In this document: in pieces, positions 38,377-46,054 of the stretch
Position numbering within the stretch: position 1 is the stretch's first letter
Layout of the letters: every line of letters begins with the position of its first letter
Virus record (IMG/VR): IMGVR_UViG_3300021197_001752
Span: 62,001-126,000 of that record
DNA length: 64,000 nucleotides
Direction: 5' to 3' (one strand)
Origin: a virus
The notes under the pieces: model-generated
The model's input: the letters and a program-made list of their open reading frames with translations, nothing else
Database searches by the model: none
Told to the model about the DNA's origin: nothing
Program-made: the position numbers and the translations under genes

Positions 38377-38633
38377 TGTTCCTCTTCTTCTACGAAAGGA
38401 TTGATCACTGGTGATCGAAGACCGCCACGAGTAAGATCCATAATGATGCCTCTATACAAGATGTCTCTTGCCCCCAGGGCGATTTCTTCGTGGGTAACCA
38501 TATCGCTGCTAGTGAACAATGTCTCTACGATACAATCAATTGCTGTCTGATCAAGAGACACTGTGAACTTCATTGTTCCTGATAGGCCACTGTACTCAAC
38601 GTCACCGATCTCTACTTTTAGTTTACTACTCAT
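38373..38633 (-). CDS. Small unknown protein
   Basis: 86 residues. KLKVEIGDVEYSGLSGTMKF is a short beta region; DQTAIDCIVETLFTSSD a helix; acidic end (NPFVEEEEQ). No known motif. Confidence 0.65.
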   Translation of the reverse strand: MSSKLKVEIGDVEYSGLSGTMKFTVSLDQTAIDCIVETLFTSSDMVTHEEIALGARDILYRGIIMDLTRGGLRSPVINPFVEEEEQ

Positions 38634-38643
38634 CCTAAATCCT

Positions 38644-38928
38644 TTACTTTACTTTGGGAATTCCACCGAAGTCGTACATCATATCAAGATACCAGTCATT
38701 AAAAGAACTAGCCTTGGGTCGCTTACGTTTCTTAGCTGGCTTGACTGGAGCCCACTTCATCTGGCGGAGAACCTCACGTAAAACTCGTGGGTCTGTCCGC
38801 TTCAGGTAATTCGTTATTTGATTAGCATGGCGCTGCACCTGGGGCTTGTCCATGTAAGGGCGCTTGTTGCCATGGCTTGGCGCTGCCAAGGTTGTGACTA
38901 AAGCAGTTGCTAAGATAATCTTAATCAT
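38644..38928 (-). CDS. Small exported basic protein
   Basis: 94 residues. MIKIILATALVTTLAAPSHG is a signal peptide; the mature part is basic (KPAKKRKRPKASSF) and helical, with an aromatic end. Periplasmic or surface action expected; target unknown. Confidence 0.65.
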   Translation of the reverse strand: MIKIILATALVTTLAAPSHGNKRPYMDKPQVQRHANQITNYLKRTDPRVLREVLRQMKWAPVKPAKKRKRPKASSFNDWYLDMMYDFGGIPKVK

Positions 38929-39235
38929 ATTTCACTTTCTTTGGGTCCATGTTTTCAATCTCTTCGTCAGAAACATCTTCGTCAATAAGGTCGTAAATAG
39001 AAACTTTATCCTCTTTCTTGTGCATCTTCCCAGTTAGTATCCCGTGTACTAGCGATGGGCTGATCTTAATTTGATAGTGATTCTTCTTAGCGAACCACTT
39101 GGCTATCTCTCTCACGCTCATCTTACCTTTTTGCGATCTAATCATTTCTACCTGGCGCTCGGTCAGCTTATGCGAACCCTTCTTAGCTCGCAGTCGATTC
39201 TTCCTCGGTGGTGTCTTTTTATTTTCTTCGCTCAT
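38921..39235 (-). CDS. Small helix-turn-helix DNA-binding protein
   Basis: 104 residues. KLTERQVEMIRSQKGKMSVR then EIAKWFAKKNH and ISPSLVHGILTGK form an HTH of the kind seen in NUMOD and resolvase-type modules; basic N-terminus (PPRKNRLRAKKGSHK), acidic C-terminus. A transcription regulator or nuclease remnant; no catalytic part. It is divergent from the plus-strand J-domain gene, which starts 49 bases away. Confidence 0.7.
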   Translation of the reverse strand: MSEENKKTPPRKNRLRAKKGSHKLTERQVEMIRSQKGKMSVREIAKWFAKKNHYQIKISPSLVHGILTGKMHKKEDKVSIYDLIDEDVSDEEIENMDPKKVKYD

Positions 39236-39272
39236 GATACTATTAATAACACACTTTCCTGATGCCGTAAAG

Positions 39273-39283
39273 CTATTTATAAT
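39273..39283 (+). promoter_or_regulatory. CTATTTATAAT motif between divergent genes
   Basis: CTATTTATAAT on the plus strand abuts ATG 39284. Its complement contains TATAAATAG, similar to the T4 late promoter TATAAATA, pointing to the HTH gene. Direction of use is unresolved. Confidence 0.35.
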
Positions 39284-39952
39284 ATGAGTAATATTAATAA
39301 AAGATCTAAGATGAAAAACAAAAGACTCAGATCGAAGTACGGGTGGGTTAAAAGCGAAGAGGAGTATACAAGTGACTGCTGCGCTGAAGGCGATAGAGAT
39401 ATGAAATCTTCAGATCTTTGGCGTAAGCTTATGGAGTCACGAGGCATATACAGTGGGTATGGTCCTGGGGAGGAGGAGGGCGATGAGCCTGGTGGTCCTA
39501 TTTCAACAGAGGTCAACGATGATGCTAACATATTTGATACCCCAGAAGACCTAGGCCATAACGATGACCCAGATGATGGCGAGGATGTTGAAGCCAGTAA
39601 ATCAGCCAAAGACCCCAACGCAAAAAAGCTTTTTAGGAAACTGATAGAAAAAACACACCCAGATAAAACCAACTCAAATGATAACGTAGAAGACTTCTTC
39701 AAAGCTAGAGAAGCATATGAAAACAGCAACCTAGCTGAACTTGTAGCTTTGTGCATGAAGTATAACATTGAAGTGCCTGAGTACTTAGTGGAAGCCGAGA
39801 ACATATCTTTGGAGCAATCTATTAAAGAGATGGAGCAATCTATCAACAGCAAACAGAGTACGCTTGGTTATCTATGGTTCATGGCGAATAGCGACGAGGA
39901 AAAGCAAAGACTACTAGATATGGTGATGGCTCAGTACGGTGACCGCTTCTAG
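39284..39952 (+). CDS. J-domain (DnaJ-like) protein
   Basis: 222 residues and the only supported plus-strand gene. Residues 110-155 hold AKKLFRKLIEKTHPDKTNSN then DFFKAREAYENSNLAELVAL: the HPD tripeptide between helices II and III and a fitting helix III define a J domain, which stimulates the ATPase of host DnaK. The N-terminal 100 residues are acidic, Gly/Pro-rich and disordered; the C-terminus is helical (LEQSIKEMEQSINSKQ). No clear ribosome site lies before ATG 39284, so a later ATG (39311) is possible. The 3' end overlaps the converging gene by 39 bases. Confidence 0.8.
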   Translation: MSNINKRSKMKNKRLRSKYGWVKSEEEYTSDCCAEGDRDMKSSDLWRKLMESRGIYSGYGPGEEEGDEPGGPISTEVNDDANIFDTPEDLGHNDDPDDGEDVEASKSAKDPNAKKLFRKLIEKTHPDKTNSNDNVEDFFKAREAYENSNLAELVALCMKYNIEVPEYLVEAENISLEQSIKEMEQSINSKQSTLGYLWFMANSDEEKQRLLDMVMAQYGDRF

Positions 39953-40285
39953 GGGGTCAGTCGTCATATGCCGATGAAGCACATAGTCTTGTGCGATATA
40001 CTTTGTACCCTCGATAAAAATCTCATATATTCCTTTTGAATCCTTACCTTTCGGCGCTTTGGCTCTAGTAATTATCCCTGAGGTGCCATGGTAGTGCTTG
40101 TAATTATGCAACACAGGATCAACAATGCTCTTTAGCGATTTAAGTTCTGGTTGAAGAAAGGGGTGATTCGATGTCTGGCTAACCCAGTGGTCTGGTCCAT
40201 AAGAGCACATGACAAACCTCTCCTCTTCAGAGGGTTGGTCTGCACAAAACACTAGGTCACCTACAGCAAACTGCATTCTAGACAT
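39914..40285 (-). CDS. Small SH3-like protein
   Basis: 123 residues. FAVGDLVFCADQPSEEERFV is the GDLV start; GTSGIITRAKAPKG and YEIFIEGTKYIAQDY complete the barrel. ATG 40285 overlaps the previous stop (TAATG). Its end overlaps the plus-strand J-domain gene tail to tail. Confidence 0.65.
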   Translation of the reverse strand: MSRMQFAVGDLVFCADQPSEEERFVMCSYGPDHWVSQTSNHPFLQPELKSLKSIVDPVLHNYKHYHGTSGIITRAKAPKGKDSKGIYEIFIEGTKYIAQDYVLHRHMTTDPLEAVTVLSHHHI

Positions 40286-40560
40286 TACTTTGTTTCGTTG
40301 AAGCTGTTGATACGGTTCCTGACCTGATCAATATCTTCAGCCGCATCTTTGATCTGAGCCAGAGAATCTAAGAGAAGGTCTGTGCAGATGTCTTTATCCA
40401 AAAGGATGTGATCCTTAAACTGTGTTGCACAGGTCTCGATCAGGTCACTCACTAATGATCTCTGTTCCAGTGGTAAGTCCCAGTATCGATCTGCCAACCC
40501 AGCAGCATCTTTAATATGAGACGATAAGTTGTAGTAAATTTGCTCGTCAGATAGCATCAT
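40285..40560 (-). CDS. Small helical protein
   Basis: 91 residues, nearly all helix (EQIYYNLSSHIKDAAGLADR, DKDICTDLLLDSLAQIKDAA). Overlaps the peptidase-like gene by 14 bases. Unknown. Confidence 0.65.
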   Translation of the reverse strand: MMLSDEQIYYNLSSHIKDAAGLADRYWDLPLEQRSLVSDLIETCATQFKDHILLDKDICTDLLLDSLAQIKDAAEDIDQVRNRINSFNETK

Positions 40561-41005
40561 TTTTTTCCTCAGTTAGAAGTTGGTGTAGTTTACTTGGAGA
40601 TAAGTCAGACAATTCATATACTGGTCCGATAATATTGGTTAGCCTTAGTGCATATATGATCCACTCTGAGCAGTACCACTTGCTCACGCATTTTACAAAG
40701 TAATTCGGTAACGCTTGGCTTACCAACATTCCAACCCAGTCATATTTTTGTCCTTTGGTTTTGCTATAAAATCTTAAGAATATCTTTTTTTGCTCTTCTG
40801 TTATGTGGAATGAAATAAAATCCCATTCACTTTCAACATAATTGCATTTAGTTTTTCTAACGCCTTCAACTATAAACGGCTCTATTGTGTAACATTCTTC
40901 ATCTATTACTAGTTCAGCGTGTGAATACTTGCTCCTGGTCCAATACCTTATGAAGCGATTATGCCATCGACCTTTTCCTTTATAGAAAGCGACCTTGGCT
41001 TCCAC
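40547..41005 (-). CDS. Permuted NlpC/P60-like (YiiX-type) papain-fold protein
   Basis: 152 residues. WTRSKYSHAELVID has the catalytic-type His, KTKGQKYDWVGMLVSQALP the middle block, and KWYCSEWIIYALRLTN the catalytic-type Cys. His before Cys is the permuted order of YiiX/LRAT-like NlpC/P60 proteins, amidases or acyltransferases acting on peptides or lipids. No signal peptide. Could trim peptidoglycan peptides or be a virion enzyme; role inferred only. Confidence 0.7.
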   Translation of the reverse strand: MEAKVAFYKGKGRWHNRFIRYWTRSKYSHAELVIDEECYTIEPFIVEGVRKTKCNYVESEWDFISFHITEEQKKIFLRFYSKTKGQKYDWVGMLVSQALPNYFVKCVSKWYCSEWIIYALRLTNIIGPVYELSDLSPSKLHQLLTEEKNDAI

Positions 41006-41015
41006 TGAACCCCCT

Positions 41016-41228
41016 TCAGGTTCCTATGAAATATCCCATAAGAGCCCCGCCTAAGAAAAATATTGGGTTTAGATAGCGATGCATTTCCCGTTGCTGGTGG
41101 CATTGGGCTAACTGAACCGCTAAAGAACCTACTAATTTATCTATGTCTGTCCTAGAGTTTTTAATCAGCAATTGTCCTACAAATGCGATATCATCCTTAG
41201 ATATATTGGGTTTGAAGGGATTATTCAT
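41016..41228 (-). CDS. Small tail-anchored membrane protein
   Basis: 70 residues. A soluble helical part (ISKDDIAFVGQLLIKNSRTD) is followed by the C-terminal anchor LNPIFFLGGALMGYFIGT. Overlaps its neighbour by 8 bases. Confidence 0.65.
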   Translation of the reverse strand: MNNPFKPNISKDDIAFVGQLLIKNSRTDIDKLVGSLAVQLAQCHQQREMHRYLNPIFFLGGALMGYFIGT

Positions 41229-41580
41229 CTTTATGGAGCCACTTTGGGTTAGAAACCCTTGCCTTGTGCATAACGATACGTAGATGCTTAGCGATAGGCA
41301 ATGCTTGCCAAGCCTCTACGGTAAAACACCCTTCAGTTTCGCCATCCTGCGTCACCTCACAACCGAACTTATCGATGAGGCGCTTCTTAAGGTATGTGTA
41401 CTGTGTTTTTGTTTCTCTCTGCACATAGATACCAACGATGCCTTTTCCAAAACCGTCAAAGAACTGATCGTTCTTCCACTTCCCAGAAGACACAGCAACT
41501 GCATGTGAATCCTCTGCTAGCCGATAACGAAGACGATTGCTTTCGCAAAACGTTTTAAACCAAGACTTTTCCTCATTCAT
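41221..41580 (-). CDS. Small unknown protein
   Basis: 119 residues. WFKTFCESNRLRYRLAEDSH, a beta region (GFGKGIVGIYVQRETKTQY) and helices follow; Lys-rich. Resembles no family I know. Confidence 0.65.
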   Translation of the reverse strand: MNEEKSWFKTFCESNRLRYRLAEDSHAVAVSSGKWKNDQFFDGFGKGIVGIYVQRETKTQYTYLKKRLIDKFGCEVTQDGETEGCFTVEAWQALPIAKHLRIVMHKARVSNPKWLHKDE

Positions 41581-41583
41581 ACT

Positions 41584-41832
41584 CTAACCTTTCATCCTTC
41601 TATGGATGTTACTGATTACGTCGATCATGGACATACGGCCCGTTACAACACTATTTACGTACATTCTATTATCCTGCAACATGGGTATATAAAGATTCTT
41701 CCACAAATCTATAGTTGGTGGTGATATCTCGGTCAGACCCAATCGAGCAACGTTAGCTTTTGATTGCTCTACACTATCGCCGCCCATCATACTTCTAAGG
41801 AAAACTAATTCTGCTTTAGTATGCAAGCTCAA
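41584..41832 (-). CDS. Small unknown protein
   Basis: 82 residues, TTG start at 41832 with TAGGTAG upstream. Helical (AELVFLRSMMGGDSVEQSKA) with NVARLGLTEISPPTIDLWKN. Adjacent to a small membrane peptide gene. Confidence 0.55.
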   Translation of the reverse strand: MSLHTKAELVFLRSMMGGDSVEQSKANVARLGLTEISPPTIDLWKNLYIPMLQDNRMYVNSVVTGRMSMIDVISNIHRRMKG

Positions 41833-41834
41833 TT

Positions 41835-41948
41835 CTACCTATCTCCAATTCGTTCAGCGACCAGTATGACTGCTATCACTCCCAAGAACGCAAAGCCCAA
41901 TGCTGCGTTGACTATGGTATGTCTATATTCTATTACATTTTGCAGCAT
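41835..41948 (-). CDS. Small membrane peptide
   Basis: 37 residues from ATG 41948: NVIEYRHTIVNAALGFAFLG then VIAVILVAERIGDR. One membrane helix. Ends two bases before the next start. Confidence 0.5.
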   Translation of the reverse strand: MLQNVIEYRHTIVNAALGFAFLGVIAVILVAERIGDR

Positions 41949-41951
41949 TTG

Positions 41952-42293
41952 TTAATGCTCTTTGAAAGAAATATGATATTTTTTTAGAGTTATTAACCTG
42001 TCGTTGACCATCTCACTATGAAGCTTCATGGTATCGACCTCTTCTGTGGATACTGGTACCACGCCATCTTTTGGTCTTCTCATTATCAATTCCTCCATCA
42101 CCCAATCAATTTGCCCTGTGACTGTACTGACAAACGCACAAAGATCCCTGAGCATCTCTTTGGTATAGAACTCTTCGTCTTCTTCAAAATTTAGTAGAAT
42201 AGATTCTGCATAATTTCTTATCTGCATCAAGTATTCGACGGTAGAGATAACAGTATTTACTTTTATCCCGTAGGTCTTTTTATCGTCAGCCAA
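41952..42293 (-). CDS. Small acidic helical protein
   Basis: 113 residues, TTG 42293 six bases after AGGGG. Helices VEYLMQIRNYAESILLNFEE and MLRDLCAFVSTVTGQIDWVM; no known motif. Confidence 0.6.
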   Translation of the reverse strand: MADDKKTYGIKVNTVISTVEYLMQIRNYAESILLNFEEDEEFYTKEMLRDLCAFVSTVTGQIDWVMEELIMRRPKDGVVPVSTEEVDTMKLHSEMVNDRLITLKKYHISFKEH

Positions 42294-42294
42294 A

Positions 42295-42549
42295 TCATCC
42301 CCTTAGCAGCGTCTTACCCGTCTTGAGATGCTCTCGAAGATCAGTGTAACCACCGATAAACCTAGTTCCACTTGGGGTTACTTCGGTTATGATGGGAACA
42401 GTCTGCCAATTATAATTAGACTTCATTTCCTGTAAAAGTTCAGGGTTGCTATCAACTGACGTCACCTGATAGGCTAAGCCACTCTCTCTCAATAGTTCAA
42501 TTGCCGATACGCAATAAGGACATGTTGTCCTGGCTACTACATTATACAT
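42295..42549 (-). CDS. Glutaredoxin
   Basis: 84 residues. VVARTTCPYCVSAIELLRES has the active-site CPYC, QTVPIITEV the cis-Pro, and FIGGYTDLREHL the GSH-binding region. Class I glutaredoxins reduce disulfides, notably in ribonucleotide reductase, so it supports dNTP supply. No ribonucleotide reductase gene is in this window. Overlaps the upstream gene by 8 bases. Confidence 0.93.
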   Translation of the reverse strand: MYNVVARTTCPYCVSAIELLRESGLAYQVTSVDSNPELLQEMKSNYNWQTVPIITEVTPSGTRFIGGYTDLREHLKTGKTLLRG

Positions 42550-43498
42550 TATTTCTAACTACCTCCAATTGTACGGGATGAATATCCTCGTATACTAAAT
42601 CACCAAATTTCACGGTGTATGATTCTTGCCCATTAGATAGAAAGTGGCTTGGCACTGGATCTTTTCTAAGAACAAGCCCCAATGGAAAAATACAATCTTT
42701 ACTATCTCTACACCAGTTTACAAATTCCACATAAGCTGGTTCTTGATTCTCCGAGATGCCATGAAAAGAAGAGGAGCCTTTTAGAAACTTTAATAACTTC
42801 ACTCTCCTTGGGTGCAACTCTTCGTACTCCAATTTATCACAATATTTCTCAGCCATAGTGATCAAAAGATTTTTTCGATATTTGAAATCAGGTGCGAATA
42901 GTCCCATCCTAACTTCCACTAAAGATCCAACCTTTATTTGTGCGTCATCCTGCACTCGCCTAATGAAGTCGCTTTCTGTCTCGCCAGTCTCGCTAGTCTG
43001 GTACATTAGACTGAGACATCTATTAGCCCCAAAAGGGTTACCAAAGCAAGAAAAGGCTAATCTATGACTAAGCATAAAGAAGTGATGATTTGGGTTGATA
43101 TACTGATCATCCTCTAGGAACAGCGTGTGCTTCTCACTAACCATAAATCTTTTTGACTCGCCATGTAGGTTGAATGACAACATCCTACCCTGCGAAGGAC
43201 GGACCCCTTCGTATTTTATATTATAGGCCCAGACTGGTCTGCCGTCTTTGTGGCAGAGTCTTTTATATCCTGGCTCGTCATGCAGGAGCGTCCTTAGGAA
43301 TACAAGCCGCACTCTGTTAGGGTCCTTCTTGCCAGAAGATACCTGATTAAATCTACGATTAGTTATAGGCTCATAGAATGGATTGTTATATGGTCCCCCA
43401 GGCTGATCTGAATCGTACCAAAAGTCAATAGGGATCAGGTGGTTGGTAGCATAAAAATCATATAGATTCAGCCAGGTGTTTGGCTTAGTAATCCTCAT
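42542..43498 (-). CDS. Unknown protein with SH3-like segments
   Basis: 318 residues from ATG 43498 (MRITKPNTWLNLYDFYATN), ATGA-coupled to the upstream gene; the frame is open to 43531. Aromatic-rich. FFMLSHRLAFSCFGNPFG and QIKVGSLVEVRMGLFAPDF lie in the middle, and TVKFGDLVYEDIHPVQLEVV at the end is another GDLV barrel. No catalytic motif. Its relatives in function are probably the small SH3-like genes around it. Confidence 0.65.
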   Translation of the reverse strand: MRITKPNTWLNLYDFYATNHLIPIDFWYDSDQPGGPYNNPFYEPITNRRFNQVSSGKKDPNRVRLVFLRTLLHDEPGYKRLCHKDGRPVWAYNIKYEGVRPSQGRMLSFNLHGESKRFMVSEKHTLFLEDDQYINPNHHFFMLSHRLAFSCFGNPFGANRCLSLMYQTSETGETESDFIRRVQDDAQIKVGSLVEVRMGLFAPDFKYRKNLLITMAEKYCDKLEYEELHPRRVKLLKFLKGSSSFHGISENQEPAYVEFVNWCRDSKDCIFPLGLVLRKDPVPSHFLSNGQESYTVKFGDLVYEDIHPVQLEVVRNNV

Positions 43499-43725
43499 GT
43501 CATGAAACAGCTTTCTTCCTGAACGCACCAAAGTTCTCCTTCATACAAAATCTCTACCCTGCCACGCCCAAGACCACGATTGTAGACAACATCTCTCGGC
43601 TCTTTTGTGTAGCAAATAGTATTTGCCACGCCTGCCGAATCATATTTTGTTAGCGATGTTTTAGCTGGCAAATAAACCAAGTCACCTTGAGCCAGGAAAC
43701 TACTGATATTAGACTTCCCCATCAT
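43495..43725 (-). CDS. Small SH3-like protein
   Basis: 76 residues. FLAQGDLVYLPAKTSLTKYD starts the barrel; GRGRVEILYEGELWCVQEES ends it. Overlaps the upstream gene by 17 bases. Confidence 0.65.
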   Translation of the reverse strand: MMGKSNISSFLAQGDLVYLPAKTSLTKYDSAGVANTICYTKEPRDVVYNRGLGRGRVEILYEGELWCVQEESCFMT

Positions 43726-44110
43726 CAGGATTCTCCTCGGGCTCTTCTACCACTTGGTCTGAGATCTTCTCTAGGAAGCTATTGAACCTCTCAGCTTCAA
43801 CCAGGCGGCTCTCGATACTTGATTTGAGCCTCGTTGCCTCAACCTCAGCATCGGTCTCTTCACGGTTATGATAGCCATTAAGAATATTGCCAGCTTGGGC
43901 TAGCATCATGTCAACGTCTGCCAGGTGCTCCCGAAGTTCATCAAGGTTACCTAAAACTTCTCCTAGTCTGTCTTCGTCAAGTGGGGTCATAATACTTTCG
44001 TTGTACCCCTTGATCATGTCAAGCAACCGCTGACCCTCGTTTGCTAATAGAGATCTAGATAATGATCTTACCTGATCAATATGGATATTCAAATTGATAT
44101 TTGCACGCAT
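43709..44110 (-). CDS. Helical coiled-coil protein
   Basis: 133 residues, almost all helical (LSRSLLANEGQRLLDMIKGY, LGNLDELREHLADVDMMLAQ) with an acidic C-terminus. No enzymatic motif. Follows the phosphomannomutase gene by two bases. Confidence 0.65.
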   Translation of the reverse strand: MRANINLNIHIDQVRSLSRSLLANEGQRLLDMIKGYNESIMTPLDEDRLGEVLGNLDELREHLADVDMMLAQAGNILNGYHNREETDAEVEATRLKSSIESRLVEAERFNSFLEKISDQVVEEPEENPDDGEV

Positions 44111-44112
44111 AC

Positions 44113-44889
44113 TTATTTTCTCCCTTTGCTGTATACAGATTTTATAATCTCAACCGTTTCCTGCGGTCCAGATACTTCGTGATATGTTTTACACAAAACA
44201 GCTATGTCGCTGTCATTTCCGTTCCCGTCGATGCGATCGCCAAAGAACACACACTCCTCTGGTTTCTCATGCATGTTCCTGAAAGCGTAGGACTTATCCC
44301 AGCCCTTGCGGGTGATGTCGATAGAGATCTGTCCGCCCTTCCTGAAGGATAGTCCCCAGCCCTGGAAGGTCTTCTCAAGTTGCTCAATCGCTTTATCTCT
44401 TTCACCTGATTTACTGTCCCACTTGGCGTAATCATCTCGCTGCTCAAGAGTACAGTTCCTGCCAATCAGAGAGAAGTTGATCAGGGGATCTCGCCACTCG
44501 ACAAACGTACCCGTTTTAAATTTCGTATGATTATCAGCCGCCAGTTTAAGCAGGGTGCTGGTAATATGATTTAGGTCAGCCTGGGAGTAATGATCTGTTA
44601 GGCTGACCTTGTGAATCAGTTCAGGCACAGGTGGCAAGTTTTCGTCATCCATGTCTAAATTACAGTTCCAGACTCTAGTCCCGTTACATGCATAGATGCG
44701 CTCGAATGTGCTCAAGATAAAATCATTATCAAGCTGTTCCGCAACCTTGCCAAGGTCAGATCCCGTAACTAAATACAGCTTAGCTGGCACTAGGCTCTTG
44801 ATCGCCTTAGCTGTTGTGTCCATGATATGACGACGGGACTCAGTTAAGGTCCCGTCCATGTCAAATATGTATGCTTTTGCTTTGTTCAA
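44113..44889 (-). CDS. Phosphomannomutase, eukaryotic (HAD) type
   Basis: 258 residues. YIFDMDGTLTESR is the HAD nucleophile motif with both Asp. INFSLIGRNCTLEQRDDYAK, GLSFRKGGQISIDI, GWDKSYAF and CVFFGDRIDGNGNDSDI match in order the conserved blocks of alpha-PMM (PMM1/PMM2), including the cap residues (GRxC, GGQISxDI). It would convert mannose-6-P and mannose-1-P, feeding GDP-mannose for glycosyltransferases such as those at 1-3.5 kb. Usual bacterial PMM (ManB) is a different family. TTG start at 44889, eight bases after GAGG. Confidence 0.88.
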   Translation of the reverse strand: MNKAKAYIFDMDGTLTESRRHIMDTTAKAIKSLVPAKLYLVTGSDLGKVAEQLDNDFILSTFERIYACNGTRVWNCNLDMDDENLPPVPELIHKVSLTDHYSQADLNHITSTLLKLAADNHTKFKTGTFVEWRDPLINFSLIGRNCTLEQRDDYAKWDSKSGERDKAIEQLEKTFQGWGLSFRKGGQISIDITRKGWDKSYAFRNMHEKPEECVFFGDRIDGNGNDSDIAVLCKTYHEVSGPQETVEIIKSVYSKGRK

Positions 44890-44960
44890 ATCAGCAACCT
44901 CTTCAGTATTATGTATCTTCTTTTACCACATTATTACCCTGACTGTATAATTTATTATTA

Positions 44961-45584
44961 CTATTTGGCAACCTTTAGACAACGGTCTTCAAGTTTGACC
45001 TTGTGACCATTCACCAGCACGGTCGATTTAGCGTGGAGTCCGATCGGATGGTTAGCCAAAACAAGCGCAACTTGGTTATGTAAGTCACGCTGCGGCACCA
45101 AGTTAGCGTTAGCACGGATCTTACAGAGCGCACCGATAGGGAAGGCGGCTGGCTCAGTCGCAGTAGCAATAACCTTCTGGGCGTACTTGTTTTTGGTCAT
45201 GGCAACAAACTGACGCTCAGTAGGAATAAACTCCTCGTCTAAGAGAATCTTGCTGGCAAGATCTCGGAAGTACTGAGTGGTGCGATAGTAGCGAGCCACG
45301 ATGATAGCGGTCTCACGGTGGTCAGACTTGTAGGACTGAGCCCACTGCTCACGCCTCAACACAGACTCGTCAGAGTAGCGTTGTTCCATACGTTCAATAC
45401 ACTCAATCTGCTTGGCGCTCAAATCGCCTTTGTCCTCAAACTGCTTCTTGAGAGACTCAGCGAACCTACGGTCCCCCTCCGATAACTTCTTAGCCATCAG
45501 GGACTCAAAGCGAGCATCGCCGTTCTGAACTTCAAGGCGCTCTGCTCGTTGAGGGCGGCGGTACATCTGGGACCAGTAACTCAT
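44961..45584 (-). CDS. Unknown helical protein with C-terminal SH3-like domain
   Basis: 207 residues. The first 130 are charged helix (LMAKKLSEGDRRFAESLKKQ, YFRDLASKILLDEEFIPTER). The end, FPIGALCKIRANANLVPQRD then NQVALVLANH and VLVNGHKVKLEDRCLKVAK, is a barrel like those of the small early proteins. Own cassette promoter. Possibly RNA-binding; not known. Confidence 0.65.
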   Translation of the reverse strand: MSYWSQMYRRPQRAERLEVQNGDARFESLMAKKLSEGDRRFAESLKKQFEDKGDLSAKQIECIERMEQRYSDESVLRREQWAQSYKSDHRETAIIVARYYRTTQYFRDLASKILLDEEFIPTERQFVAMTKNKYAQKVIATATEPAAFPIGALCKIRANANLVPQRDLHNQVALVLANHPIGLHAKSTVLVNGHKVKLEDRCLKVAK

Positions 45585-45605
45585 ATCTATTCTTCCTTAC
45601 AATTT

Positions 45606-45633
45606 ATAATACCACATATTAGGTATTGGTCAA
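45606..45633 (-). promoter_or_regulatory. Cassette promoter (sigma70-like, 16-nt spacer)
   Basis: TTGACC (45628-45633), 16 nt, TATTAT (45606-45611), then AAATTGTAAGGAAG. Drives the 44961-45584 gene. Confidence 0.8.
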
Positions 45634-45640
45634 GGAAATA

Positions 45641-45712
45641 TTATAAATAAATTACACCACCGAGCATAGCAAGAGCCAGCAGTATTAAAATTTCAATTGC
45701 GTTTAGTCGCAC
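45641..45712 (-). CDS. Very small membrane peptide
   Basis: 23 residues from GTG 45712: MRLNAIEILILLALAMLGGV then IYL. Starts one base after the MscS-like gene stop. Could be a real micro-protein or chance. Confidence 0.35.
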   Translation of the reverse strand: MRLNAIEILILLALAMLGGVIYL

Positions 45713-46054
45713 TTAGATATCCCGTCCTTCGTTTGCGCCTGGCAATGCCTTTTCGATCTTTAGTTTATAGAGATCAGTGTTAGGGATAACAAGCTTCCTA
45801 TCGGTGTCTAATAAGTGGAAGACAGTTTTGACTGGTGTTTGGCGCATGATCCTTGCTTTCTTTTTGCCATCAATCCACACTAAGTCGTCAACATCAAAGT
45901 CGGACCCAAACATAAATCTAAGACCTGCTGCAAAGTTCGTAACAAAGTCTCTGAACATGAAAGTAAGAAACGCCGCTACAAACAAAATACCATAGCCGCC
46001 AACTAGGTGTTCTGCTAACTTAACTAATTCATCTGCTAGGCCTTGGTGATTCAT
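45713..46054 (-). CDS. Mini MscS-like channel protein
   Basis: 113 residues. A membrane helix (YGILFVAAFLTFMFRDFVTN) runs into FAAGLRFMFGSDFDVDDLVW, IDGKKKARIMRQTPVKTVF and LVIPNTDLYKLKIEK, matching the TM3 end and beta domain of MscS (normally about 286 residues). TM1, TM2 and the C-terminal cage are missing. It may form or block a small-conductance mechanosensitive channel in the inner membrane; lysis timing or osmotic effects are possible (inference). Confidence 0.7.
   Translation of the reverse strand: MNHQGLADELVKLAEHLVGGYGILFVAAFLTFMFRDFVTNFAAGLRFMFGSDFDVDDLVWIDGKKKARIMRQTPVKTVFHLLDTDRKLVIPNTDLYKLKIEKALPGANEGRDI

Noticed and set aside
39277-39852. 191-codon minus-strand frame opposite the J-domain gene
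   Set aside because: Ser/Leu-rich shadow; the plus-strand frame has the HPD J-domain motif.
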